Assembly: GCA_015661095.1 (NCBI GenBank)
Contig: JACVQI010000163.1
Span: 1-5,963, forward strand
Origin: Gammaproteobacteria bacterium
GTDB lineage: Bacteria > Pseudomonadota > Gammaproteobacteria > Eutrophobiales > Eutrophobiaceae
Length of the DNA: 5,963 bases
Direction of reading: 5' to 3'
The stretch's first letter is position 1. Every line of letters starts with the position of its first letter. Position numbers and translations under genes: made by a program. The notes beneath the pieces are model-generated. The model searched no databases and was not told where the DNA came from. It saw nothing but the letters and a program-made list of their open reading frames with translations. Shown here in pieces: positions 1 through 5,724 of the stretch.

Positions 1-108
1 CCTTCGCAGTATAAGACAAAAGGATCTGAAAGTTCCATGTCATTGTGTATTAGGGAATGGATAATCGTAACCCTGTCCAGGTCTATCGCAACGACGGTCC
101 TGGGTCTT

Positions 109-1899
109 TTATTGTTGATTTTTAAGTTTGTTCTCATCCTGCAGCAGATTCTTTAATTCCTGTGCCGCTTCTTTCGTGGTCTGGATAAACGTTGCCTTAT
201 CATTAACAGGCAGTGCGGCCTGTTGGAGGATGAGCTTCACATCCTGTTGCTGGAAAGCAGCGACAATGTTGCTGGCTTTTTCTGTTTCCAGACCCATCCC
301 CTTCAGCACTGCACGGGTGAATTCCAGACCGGAGAACAACGTTTCACGGATGACGTAGTCCACCTGCAGTTCGCGCAACCGCAGTTCGTGAAACCGGTTA
401 CGGGCGCGACAGAAAATTTTCACCGCGGGGTATTGGGCCTTGAGCAGTTTAACGATGACGATGCTGGCTTCCACGTCGTCAATACACAGTGCAAAGATAC
501 CGGCCTTTGCGACCCCGGCGGTTTCCAGCAAGGCGTGTTTCGCCGCGTCGCCGTAATACACCTTGTTACCGAACTCCCGCACCAGCTTAACCTGTTCCGG
601 ATTGATGTCGATCGCCGTGTAGCGGATGTCCTGTGCGTTGAGCACCCGGCCCAGGATCTGGCCAAAGCGGCCATAGCCGGCGATGATGATCTGGTTGTTT
701 TCTTCTGCCGTTATCGATAACTCGGCCAACTGCTTTGCGTCCATGCCGGGGTTCCTGAATAAAAGCGAGACCAGCTTAAGGACCGCGGGTGTGAGTGCCA
801 TGGAGATCGTGACGATGACTATCAGCATGTCCTTCGTTTCAGCAGAGATGATGGCAAAGCTGCTAGCCAGGGTGAAGGCGACGAAACCGAATTCACCGCC
901 CTGACACAGGTAGGCGGCGAAACGAGCGGCATTGACATTATTCAACTGGTGCAAGCGTCCCAGAATAAATAACAGCAGGGTCTTGACGATGATCAGGCCG
1001 ATAACGCCTGTGAGAATGGCGATAAATTCCTCCGTGAGGATGCCGATGTTGGTGGACATACCCACCGCCATGAAGAACAGACCCAGTAACAGACCCTTGA
1101 AGGGATCGATGTCCGCTTCAAGCTGATGACGGTATTCCGAATCGGCCACCAGCACACCGGCGAGAAAGGCGCCCAGGCCCATCGACAGGCCGATCTGCTG
1201 CATGATCAGTGCAGAGCCGATGACCAGCAACAGAGCCGTCGCGGTGAAGGCTTCGTGCACCCGGGTCCAGGCCACCAGGCGCAGAAACGGAATGAGCAGA
1301 AAGTGCCCGATCAGGACGAACACAGTGAACGCTACAATCGCGCCCCACAGGGGTATCTGCACGGCGTGTTCGTCCAGGGCGGGCTCCACGACGGCCAGCA
1401 TGGGGATGATGGCCAGCAACGGGATCACCGCCAGGTCCTGAAACAGCAGGACTCCGAAAGCCAGCTTACCCTGGGCGCTTTGCAACTCCTGGTTGTCCGC
1501 TAACAGGCGCAGAGCGAACGCAGTACTGGAAAGGCCCAGGCCATAGGCAATAACCAGAGCTGACTGCCAGGAGAAATCGGTAACAACCAGAATTGTTACA
1601 AAAATCATGCAAGCGGTTACAACCAGTTGCAGGGTGCCGGCCCCGAAGATCAATGTACGCAGGGCCCACAGGCGTTTGGGTTGCAGTTCGAGACCGATGA
1701 TGAACAACAGAAAGACCACTCCGATTTCGGCGAAGTTCAGGATATGTTCGCTTTCCCGGATCAGGCCGAGGCACCAGGGGCCAATCAGCACACCGATACC
1801 GACAAACGCCAGCACCGAACCGATGCGTGAGACCTTGCCAAAGGGCGCCGCCAGCGCTGCTGCCAACAGGAGGATGGTGGTTTCAAAAAGAAGGTTCAT
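109..1899 (-). CDS. KefB/KefC-type K+/H+ antiporter with RCK (TrkA-N) domain
   Basis: Inner-membrane monovalent cation:proton antiporter of the CPA2 family, 596 aa, close to the usual length of E. coli KefB and KefC (about 600-620). Residues 1 to about 382 are a string of hydrophobic segments forming the exchanger domain. They contain the family signatures FLLFIIGLEL (63-72), GLGLSSTAFAL (120-130), FQDLAVIPLLA (153-163, with the Gln-Asp pair), GLGAFLAGVLVADSEYR (241-257) and GGEFGFV (334-340). The acidic loop HQLEADIDPF (258-267) matches the region that controls gating in KefC. From about 403 an RCK/TrkA-N domain begins with IIIAGYGRFGQ (GxGxxG at 408-413) and Asp431 at the end of the second strand, as expected for NAD(H)/AMP binding. 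In studied Kef systems glutathione holds the channel shut and glutathione adducts open it; this is family knowledge. No KefF/KefG-like ancillary gene is in the window. The start lacks a Shine-Dalgarno (pyrimidine-rich upstream) and overlaps the stop of a small ORF, suggesting translational coupling. I give no symbol because KefB and KefC cannot be told apart here. Confidence 0.93.
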   Translation of the reverse strand: MNLLFETTILLLAAALAAPFGKVSRIGSVLAFVGIGVLIGPWCLGLIRESEHILNFAEIGVVFLLFIIGLELQPKRLWALRTLIFGAGTLQLVVTACMIFVTILVVTDFSWQSALVIAYGLGLSSTAFALRLLADNQELQSAQGKLAFGVLLFQDLAVIPLLAIIPMLAVVEPALDEHAVQIPLWGAIVAFTVFVLIGHFLLIPFLRLVAWTRVHEAFTATALLLVIGSALIMQQIGLSMGLGAFLAGVLVADSEYRHQLEADIDPFKGLLLGLFFMAVGMSTNIGILTEEFIAILTGVIGLIIVKTLLLFILGRLHQLNNVNAARFAAYLCQGGEFGFVAFTLASSFAIISAETKDMLIVIVTISMALTPAVLKLVSLLFRNPGMDAKQLAELSITAEENNQIIIAGYGRFGQILGRVLNAQDIRYTAIDINPEQVKLVREFGNKVYYGDAAKHALLETAGVAKAGIFALCIDDVEASIVIVKLLKAQYPAVKIFCRARNRFHELRLRELQVDYVIRETLFSGLEFTRAVLKGMGLETEKASNIVAAFQQQDVKLILQQAALPVNDKATFIQTTKEAAQELKNLLQDENKLKNQQ

Positions 1900-2057
1900 G
1901 GAAAAAAGAATAGAGAAGATGTGTTTATCATCCGTTCAAGACACTGGTGTCGGAATATTACTCTCCCCAAAATCAGAATTCGAGATGACTTCTTTGTCGT
2001 CTGTAACCATCGCATCCCTGATATCGTCATAAAAATGTCCAGCGTGATTAAATCCAT
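1896..2057 (-). CDS. Small leader-like ORF (53 aa) overlapping the antiporter start
   Basis: An unrecognised 53-codon frame lying exactly between the methyltransferase gene and the antiporter gene. It starts at ATG 2057-2055, right after AGGAGTGAT (2066-2058), which is close to the ideal anti-16S sequence with AGGAG 4 bases from the ATG. It stops with TGA at 1898-1896. That TGA shares bases with the antiporter ATG (1899-1897), forming the ATGA junction typical of translational coupling. The product begins MDLITLDIFMTISGM, is basic in the middle (KKSSR, then Arg32, Arg36, Arg42), has one Cys (39) and ends SSLFFFP. I see no clear membrane helix, signal peptide or known domain, and it uses rare codons (ATA several times, AGA). 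It may be a real small protein or only a leader whose translation delivers ribosomes to the antiporter start. Chance openness is still possible because the frame is short. Confidence 0.5.
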   Translation of the reverse strand: MDLITLDIFMTISGMRWLQTTKKSSRILILGRVIFRHQCLERMINTSSLFFFP

Positions 2058-2066
2058 ATCACTCCT
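2058..2066 (-). promoter_or_regulatory. Strong ribosome-binding site for the small ORF
   Basis: On the minus strand the bases read AGGAGTGAT directly before the ATG at 2057, one G short of the full anti-Shine-Dalgarno complement AGGAGGTGAT. It is the best Shine-Dalgarno I see at any start in the window. It does not serve the antiporter directly, whose ATG lies about 160 bases further on. This is the main reason to believe the 53-codon frame is translated. Confidence 0.55.
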
Positions 2067-2092
2067 GTCCTGTTAAATTTTTCAGTTCCAGT

Positions 2093-2653
2093 TCAGATCA
2101 GAAACGGCAACAACATCTTCGAGCGCTTCTTGTATTCGGGATAGACCTCGGGGAAGCGCTGCTCCATGTCGCGCTCCTCACGTACTGCGCTGAAAACCGA
2201 GTACACGATGATGAATGCCCCGGGTACTGCGCTGCGCGGATAGGACAGCACCGTGCCGATCCACATCGCTATCAGTCCGGTGTAGATCGGGTGACGCACG
2301 TAGCGGTACGGTCCCGAGGTAATAAGCTGGGGATCTTCGTGGAGAGTCATCGGCATGCCCCAGTTGCGGCCGAGCACAATGCGCGCCCAGGTCGCGAACA
2401 GTAGGCCGGCGATACAGAGCATGGCGCCTGCGGCCTCCGCCTCTGTGGGGAGATCACCGAACTGCTGCATTGGTATGCGGCCGCTGAAGCGGATCCCGAG
2501 GATTATGGCGACGAGCAGCAACAGCCGGACGCCTAACGTCCTGGAGGAGTAGTTACGCTGGCGGCTGTTCCCGCCAAACACTATTGCCAGTATCGCCCAG
2601 GCGAGGAGAAACGCCAGCCAGCAGATACCGATGATTTCATGGTAGAGGTTCAT
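2093..2653 (-). CDS. ICMT/PEMT-family membrane methyltransferase
   Basis: Integral membrane protein of 186 aa in the isoprenylcysteine carboxyl methyltransferase / phospholipid methyltransferase superfamily. These enzymes transfer a methyl group from S-adenosylmethionine to lipophilic substrates at the membrane. Hydrophobic segments lie near residues 5-28, 42-56, 75-94, 124-137 and 143-156. The family hallmark GPYRYVRHPIYTG is at 114-126, preceded by LGRNWGMPMTL (94-104). It is followed by the C-terminal cofactor-site pattern with EER (159-161) and FPEVYPEYKKRSKMLLPFL (167-185). Bacterial members are mostly uncharacterised, so the substrate cannot be named. The ATG lies 5 bases beyond the stop of the monooxygenase gene, so the two are almost certainly co-transcribed and perhaps coupled; the only Shine-Dalgarno-like bases, TGAGAA, include that stop codon. 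A prenylcysteine substrate is unlikely in a bacterium. Methylation of an alcohol, amine, thiol or lipid is more plausible, but this is inference. Confidence 0.85.
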   Translation of the reverse strand: MNLYHEIIGICWLAFLLAWAILAIVFGGNSRQRNYSSRTLGVRLLLLVAIILGIRFSGRIPMQQFGDLPTEAEAAGAMLCIAGLLFATWARIVLGRNWGMPMTLHEDPQLITSGPYRYVRHPIYTGLIAMWIGTVLSYPRSAVPGAFIIVYSVFSAVREERDMEQRFPEVYPEYKKRSKMLLPFLI

Positions 2654-2658
2654 GGTTC

Positions 2659-3882
2659 TCAGGAATTAAACAGCGGCGGGATCGGCAGTCCGAGCTGCAC
2701 CTGCGCCCTTAACATTGGGGTAATAGCCTGCGACTGAAAATGCACGCGATACATCTGCACGTCGCGGAAGTAGCGTTGCAGCCGTTCCCCGCGGCGGACC
2801 ACCGAGGCACCGATAGTCTGGAACATCATCTCGACCGCCTCGCAGGCGGAACGGCTAGCCTCGCGCGAGATGCCCCAGACGCGCAACGTGTCATGGGCCG
2901 TGATGGGCGTACCCTTTTTCATCCAGCGTTCGCACTGTTCCATATAGAGCCGGGTTGCTGACAGGGTCAGTGCTTCGGCTGCGTCAGTCCGGCACAGCGC
3001 CTCGCCAAACAGGCGCTGGAACTCCGGCTCTTGCATACGTTTTTGTGTCGGGTCTAGAAAACTCGGCTTTACGCGCAACAGGTGCTCGTACTCTTCGCAC
3101 GCCGCGCGCGCCGTGCCGGTCAGGATCGCCCCGAACTCACAACTGAACCAGCCGAAGATCATCCCCAGGAACAGTCCTTCCCGGTGCAACCGCGTGCCTG
3201 GAGTGCCGTCCGGCAAGTCCTCGGTCGAGAGCCGCAAGATTGGGTTCGGGATAATGTGGCGATCCGGAATGAACACTTCTGTGAGGCGCACGCTGTTGGA
3301 ACCGCTGGCCTGCATGCCCATCGCCGCATCGCCACCCCAGTCCGGAAGAACGTCTACCTTCTCGGCCGCCACGATGATGGTGATCGGCATAAGCTTTCCG
3401 TCAGGACCAGGAACAACCGCGCCACCGAGAAAATGGTTGGACACGGGTGCGCCGGAGGCGAACGGCCACAAGCCGCTGACGACGTAACCGCCCTCCACAC
3501 GCTCGAACGTTGGCATACCGGCGGGACCCGCCGCAAACGATGCGCGAAAGTCGCCATCCGCTCCGAACAGCTCGCGTTGCACGTCTTCACTGAAACAGGA
3601 ACCGAGCACCATGGCATGCGAGGAAGCCAGAGTGTAGCACCAGCCGCTTCCCGGATGACCGCGCGACAGCTCCATGACGACGCGGATGTAGGTCTCGCAG
3701 TCCGTGCCGAAGCCGCCGAACATGCGTGGCTGCAGGATACGATAGAATCCAGCCTCCAGCAGTCGCCGGTGCAGGGCCTCCGAATAGCAGCCGCGCGCGT
3801 CGTTCTCGTCCTGTTCCTTGCGTAGCTCAACCGCGATTTCCCTGGCTTGTAAGATGAGCGATTCCGGCGCAGGAGGTTTCAT
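2659..3882 (-). CDS. Acyl-CoA dehydrogenase-fold flavin-dependent monooxygenase (HsaA/HpaH-like)
   Basis: Cytosolic flavoenzyme of 407 aa from the chosen ATG, matching the roughly 390-410 aa of the HsaA / p-hydroxyphenylacetate hydroxylase C2 / DszC-like branch of the acyl-CoA dehydrogenase superfamily. These are group D monooxygenases that use reduced flavin from a partner reductase to hydroxylate aromatic or other substrates. Visible signatures are LQPRMFGGFGTD (50-61), ELSRGHPGSGWCYTLASSH (71-89), GLWPFASGAP (137-146), GMQASGSNSVRLTEVFIPD (189-207, the superfamily's G-x-x-x-x-GSN block before the helical C-terminal domain) and RLQRYFRDVQMYRVH (367-381, the conserved ending). The C-terminal half resembles the Acyl-CoA_dh_2 domain. 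No flavin reductase is in the window. The frame stays open to a TTG at 3951 (430 aa), but a sigma-70-like promoter overlaps that stretch, so the ATG at 3882 is preferred. No Shine-Dalgarno is visible at either start. It is the first gene of the operon with the methyltransferase. A true dehydrogenase or an oxime- or nitro-forming oxidase is the alternative. Confidence 0.82.
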   Translation of the reverse strand: MKPPAPESLILQAREIAVELRKEQDENDARGCYSEALHRRLLEAGFYRILQPRMFGGFGTDCETYIRVVMELSRGHPGSGWCYTLASSHAMVLGSCFSEDVQRELFGADGDFRASFAAGPAGMPTFERVEGGYVVSGLWPFASGAPVSNHFLGGAVVPGPDGKLMPITIIVAAEKVDVLPDWGGDAAMGMQASGSNSVRLTEVFIPDRHIIPNPILRLSTEDLPDGTPGTRLHREGLFLGMIFGWFSCEFGAILTGTARAACEEYEHLLRVKPSFLDPTQKRMQEPEFQRLFGEALCRTDAAEALTLSATRLYMEQCERWMKKGTPITAHDTLRVWGISREASRSACEAVEMMFQTIGASVVRRGERLQRYFRDVQMYRVHFQSQAITPMLRAQVQLGLPIPPLFNS

Positions 3883-3922
3883 GGAGTATGGCGAGGTGTA
3901 GGAATTATTTTTAGTGAGGTCG

Positions 3923-3951
3923 AATATAGACGAAAGGCTCCCGTCGGACAA
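3923..3951 (-). promoter_or_regulatory. Sigma-70-like promoter of the monooxygenase operon
   Basis: On the minus strand, TTGTCC (3951-3946, four of six matches to TTGACA) is followed after exactly 17 bases by TATATT (3928-3923, five of six matches to TATAAT). Transcription would begin near 3916, leaving a leader of roughly 34 bases before the ATG at 3882. The -35 box includes the TTG that is the only upstream in-frame start, so if this promoter is used the long form of the monooxygenase cannot be made from it. Confidence 0.5.
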
Positions 3952-4007
3952 GTCTCATACTTAATTCTGATCAGTGTCCCCGTCTCGTCGCCAAACACCA
4001 ACTTTAG

Positions 4008-4013
4008 TATACT
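4008..4013 (+). promoter_or_regulatory. Extended -10-like TATACT directly before the phosphatase gene
   Basis: TATACT (five of six matches to TATAAT) lies 7 bases before the phosphatase ATG. The matching -35 position (3985-3990, TCGTCG, 17-base spacer) is poor. If this box is used, transcription starts at or next to the A of the ATG and the mRNA is leaderless. This fits the absence of any Shine-Dalgarno before 4021. Confidence 0.35.
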
Positions 4014-4020
4014 GTTCGGC

Positions 4021-4671
4021 ATGAGCAGGTTACTCAAAACGTTTGTTGCAAACTTTGCCGCTGCATTTTCCGGACGCTATTTGATATTCCATGGCATTGC
4101 TATCGGCCTTACAGCCGTTTTGGTACTGTCGGGATTTGACTGGTGGTATTTTACGGCACATAAACTTCCGGTCGTATATATCATTCTTTTCCCCGCCATG
4201 ATTATCGGTATGTTTTTTCCGCTGATTCTCCCAATAACAATGTACCTTGCTGGAAAATTCGGCAAGCAAAAAAGGATTTTATGTACGGCGTTTGCGGTTG
4301 CCCAGGCCGTTATTCTTGGCTCTTTGATCTCATCCATTTACAAGGCATTCACCGGAAGAATTCAACCTGATTTTATGAATATGACCACTGATATCAGTCA
4401 CAACTTTCAGTTTGGCTTTCTTCAGCATGGCATATTCTGGGGCTGGCCGTCTTCACACACAACCATTGCATTTGCGATGGCATTTACCATTATTTTCCTG
4501 TATCGGGGAAACAAAGGCGTATTGTTTGGCGCGCTGTTGTATGCGTTTTATATCGGTCTTGGGGTGTCCCTGAGCATTCACTGGTTCTCTGACTTTGTCG
4601 CAGGTGCGCTGATTGGAACAGCCATAGGGATGACCGTGGGTAAAAGTTATCGTGACAGCAGCGAATTTTAG
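4021..4671 (+). CDS. PAP2-family membrane phosphatase, divergent active site
   Basis: Integral membrane protein of 216 aa with about six hydrophobic segments (near 22-37, 50-77, 87-105, 148-162, 166-186, 192-207). It belongs to the PAP2 superfamily, which removes phosphate from lipid phosphates such as phosphatidic acid, undecaprenyl pyrophosphate or phosphatidylglycerol phosphate, usually on the periplasmic face. Motif C1 is KAFTGRIQP (Lys108 to Pro116), C2 is PSSH (143-146), and C3 contains His187 and Asp191 in HWFSD. Compared with the consensus KX6RP-PSGH-SRX5HX3D, the C1 arginine is Gln115 and the C3 arginine position is Gly181, so both phosphate-binding arginines are absent while the two histidines, the lysine and the aspartate remain. 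It may have altered specificity or belong to a distinct subfamily sharing these changes. It is transcribed away from the monooxygenase operon across a 138-base region and is AT-richer than that operon. No Shine-Dalgarno precedes the ATG, but residues 1-45 look like a normal N-terminus leading into the first membrane segment. Substrate unknown. Confidence 0.88.
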   Translation: MSRLLKTFVANFAAAFSGRYLIFHGIAIGLTAVLVLSGFDWWYFTAHKLPVVYIILFPAMIIGMFFPLILPITMYLAGKFGKQKRILCTAFAVAQAVILGSLISSIYKAFTGRIQPDFMNMTTDISHNFQFGFLQHGIFWGWPSSHTTIAFAMAFTIIFLYRGNKGVLFGALLYAFYIGLGVSLSIHWFSDFVAGALIGTAIGMTVGKSYRDSSEF

Positions 4672-4776
4672 TTCTTCACAACCGGAAAACGGAGAATATG
4701 GAAATAATTTGAAAGTTTTCAGGCATTCTGGATAATTACCTTGATAAATAGTAAGGTTTATCTGTAAGCCAATGTC

Positions 4777-4807
4777 TTAACATGGATAATTAAATTTAAT
4801 ATATAAA
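4777..4807 (+). promoter_or_regulatory. Possible distal promoter for the small secreted protein
   Basis: TTAACA (4777-4782, five of six) is followed by TATATA (4800-4805) after 17 bases, or TATAAA (4802-4807) after 19. Transcripts from here would carry the 4825-4865 hairpin in a leader of about 125 bases. The surrounding DNA is very AT-rich, which makes chance matches likely. Confidence 0.25.
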
Positions 4808-4824
4808 TATGGCATATAGACAGG

Positions 4825-4865
4825 ATGGCGGGAGAAGATGTTCGTTTGCTCTGGATTCCCGCCAT
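4825..4865. repeat. Inverted repeat, 9-bp perfect stem with 23-base loop
   Basis: ATGGCGGGA (4825-4833) pairs perfectly with TCCCGCCAT (4857-4865), a GC-rich stem in an otherwise AT-rich spacer. There is no run of T after either arm (AAAATCC follows on the plus strand), so it is a poor intrinsic terminator. The bases CTGGATTCCCGCC at the right arm resemble the ends of GGATTCCCGC-type palindromic repeats scattered through many proteobacterial genomes, so this could be a decayed copy. It could also be an RNA hairpin in the leader of the downstream gene if the promoter near 4777 is used. Confidence 0.5.
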
Positions 4866-4872
4866 AAAATCC

Positions 4873-4901
4873 TTAACACTACCTCTTTAATCTCGTATAT
4901 A
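4873..4901 (+). promoter_or_regulatory. Probable proximal promoter for the small secreted protein
   Basis: TTAACA (4873-4878, five of six matches to the -35 consensus) and TATATA (4896-4901) are separated by exactly 17 bases. A TATAAC (4898-4903) offers an alternative -10. The predicted start near 4908 leaves about 32 bases before the ATG at 4940. Confidence 0.45.
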
Positions 4902-4939
4902 ACGAAAAAATTAACAGGTCCCTGGCTTCGTTTCGGCCT

Positions 4940-5278
4940 ATGCTGGTTTGCGCACTGGGTATAACCCTGTTGACTGTCGTCTGTAACACGCAACTCATCA
5001 GGCAATCATCAGCCGCTGATGCTGCAAATCAATCTAGCGATAAAGTTGCAAGCAATAAACAAAAACGGGTCTGTCGCAATGATCTAGAAAGAACAGGTAC
5101 ACATTTCAAATCACGCATATGTAAAACCCAGGCGGAATGGGATGCCATCGATTATGCGGAGAAAAGAAGTGCGGAAGATTACACACGTGATGCAAATGAG
5201 CGATCTGCCGCAACCTCAGGTACCGCACCAGGTGGGGATGCTTATATGGGTGGTGGGACAAACGCAACCAGTCAATAG
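4940..5278 (+). CDS. Small probably exported protein with a conserved two-cysteine motif
   Basis: A 112-aa protein of unknown function. Residues 1-15 are hydrophobic (MLVCALGITLLTVVC) and are followed by QSSAADAA, giving a plausible signal-peptidase site near 25-29 (S-S-A-A-D-A). The mature part carries KRVCRNDLERTGTHFKSRIC (42-61) and then KTQAEWDAIDYAEKR (62-76). The pattern C-x(6)-TG-x(7)-C-x-T-x-x-EW-D resembles many short periplasmic hypothetical proteins of proteobacteria with two cysteines around a Thr-Gly turn and a Glu-Trp helix. Cys45 and Cys61 may form a disulfide after export. The tail (91-112) is rich in Gly, Ser and Thr. The start is uncertain: no Shine-Dalgarno precedes 4940, and the ATG form lacks the usual positive n-region. 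The frame is open back to the TAA at 4874, and the codons just upstream would add an Arg-containing stretch (NRSLASFRP), but no ATG, GTG or TTG is available there. It converges on the YdhR-like gene. Confidence 0.62.
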   Translation: MLVCALGITLLTVVCNTQLIRQSSAADAANQSSDKVASNKQKRVCRNDLERTGTHFKSRICKTQAEWDAIDYAEKRSAEDYTRDANERSAATSGTAPGGDAYMGGGTNATSQ

Positions 5279-5302
5279 TTGTGCACTATATTATTAACGC
5301 AG

Positions 5303-5614
5303 CTATGCGCTGATTATTTCAGCGGAAACGTTGTCGACCACCACGGGACTGTCGAACCAGGTGACGGTCGGTACAGAACCGAAACGGGATTGCAGGTGAT
5401 TGAGCCAGTCCCGGGTATACATCTGTTCGGCCTGTTCACGCGATTCCCATAAATACACTCCGCCGGCGGTCGCGCCGTCCTCGGAAAGCAGGAAATATTT
5501 ACGCAGCAGGCCCGGGACAGTCCGGAAATTCGGCGCCGAATCCATGAATAGCCCACGCGCCTCGCTGGTGGAGATTGGCTGTGGCAGTTTAAACTGTACC
5601 AGTGCGGTGATCAT
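5303..5614 (-). CDS. YdhR-like dimeric alpha/beta-barrel protein (putative monooxygenase)
   Basis: A 103-aa cytosolic protein matching the YdhR / antibiotic-biosynthesis-monooxygenase type of ferredoxin-like fold, which forms dimeric alpha/beta barrels. Recognisable blocks are MITALVQFKLPQPIS at the first strand, the helix SEARGLFMDSAPNFRTVPGL (17-36), LRKYFLLSEDGATAGGVYLW (37-56), ESREQAEQMYTRDWLNHLQ (57-75), and the last strand VTWFDSPVVVDN (84-95). The order beta-alpha-beta-beta-alpha-beta and the length are typical. Some relatives are cofactor-free oxygenases, but most YdhR-like proteins have no proven reaction, so the monooxygenase label is by fold only. The start at 5614 has no clear Shine-Dalgarno, yet the sequence matches the family from its first residue. 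It lies 110 bases downstream of the partial gene at the right edge, on the same strand, and may be co-transcribed with it. It meets the small secreted protein gene tail to tail with a 24-base gap. Confidence 0.8.
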   Translation of the reverse strand: MITALVQFKLPQPISTSEARGLFMDSAPNFRTVPGLLRKYFLLSEDGATAGGVYLWESREQAEQMYTRDWLNHLQSRFGSVPTVTWFDSPVVVDNVSAEIISA

Positions 5615-5724
5615 GCCGGTGGATGAAGGTCAGTTCTTGCATGAATAAATAGTTAAGTTAGTCATTCTCTTGTTAGCCGGCGTGGTATTGCAACCTGCCC
5701 CTTTAATCATTTCGCTTCCGGAGC

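Noticed and set aside
71..106. Possible hairpin terminator after the antiporter (CCAGG and CCTGG arms)
   Set aside because: Only a 5-bp stem around a 17-base loop and no T-run on the minus strand, so it cannot be supported as an intrinsic terminator.
1126..1503. 125-codon plus-strand frame rich in Gln, His and Asp opposite the antiporter gene
   Set aside because: The composition is the typical antisense image of a hydrophobic membrane protein; no plausible start region or motif.
1607..2032. 141-codon plus-strand frame running across the antiporter start and the spacer
   Set aside because: Mostly antisense to the antiporter, no recognisable motif and no ribosome-binding site. The minus-strand small ORF explains the spacer better.
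3082..3825. 247-codon open frame on the plus strand opposite the monooxygenase gene
   Set aside because: It lies wholly antisense to a well-supported gene in GC-rich DNA, has a low-complexity His/Arg/Ala-rich composition, and shows no domain. Such shadow frames are expected.
3907..3957. Short frame starting ATGAGACTTG upstream of the monooxygenase
   Set aside because: About 16 codons, no Shine-Dalgarno, and the frame covers the operon's own -35 and -10 boxes.
4738..4757. Possible terminator after the phosphatase gene (ACCTT and AAGGT arms)
   Set aside because: Five base pairs, a 10-base loop and only TTTATC following; too weak in such AT-rich DNA.
5275..5295. Possible bidirectional terminator between the convergent genes (ATAGT/ACTAT then TTATT)
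   Set aside because: The stem is five mostly AT pairs. The tail-to-tail layout makes a shared terminator plausible, but the sequence does not carry a convincing one.
5594..5643. 17-codon frame starting at ATG 5643 and overlapping the YdhR-like start
   Set aside because: No ribosome-binding site, very short, and no structural hint of attenuation; chance is sufficient.
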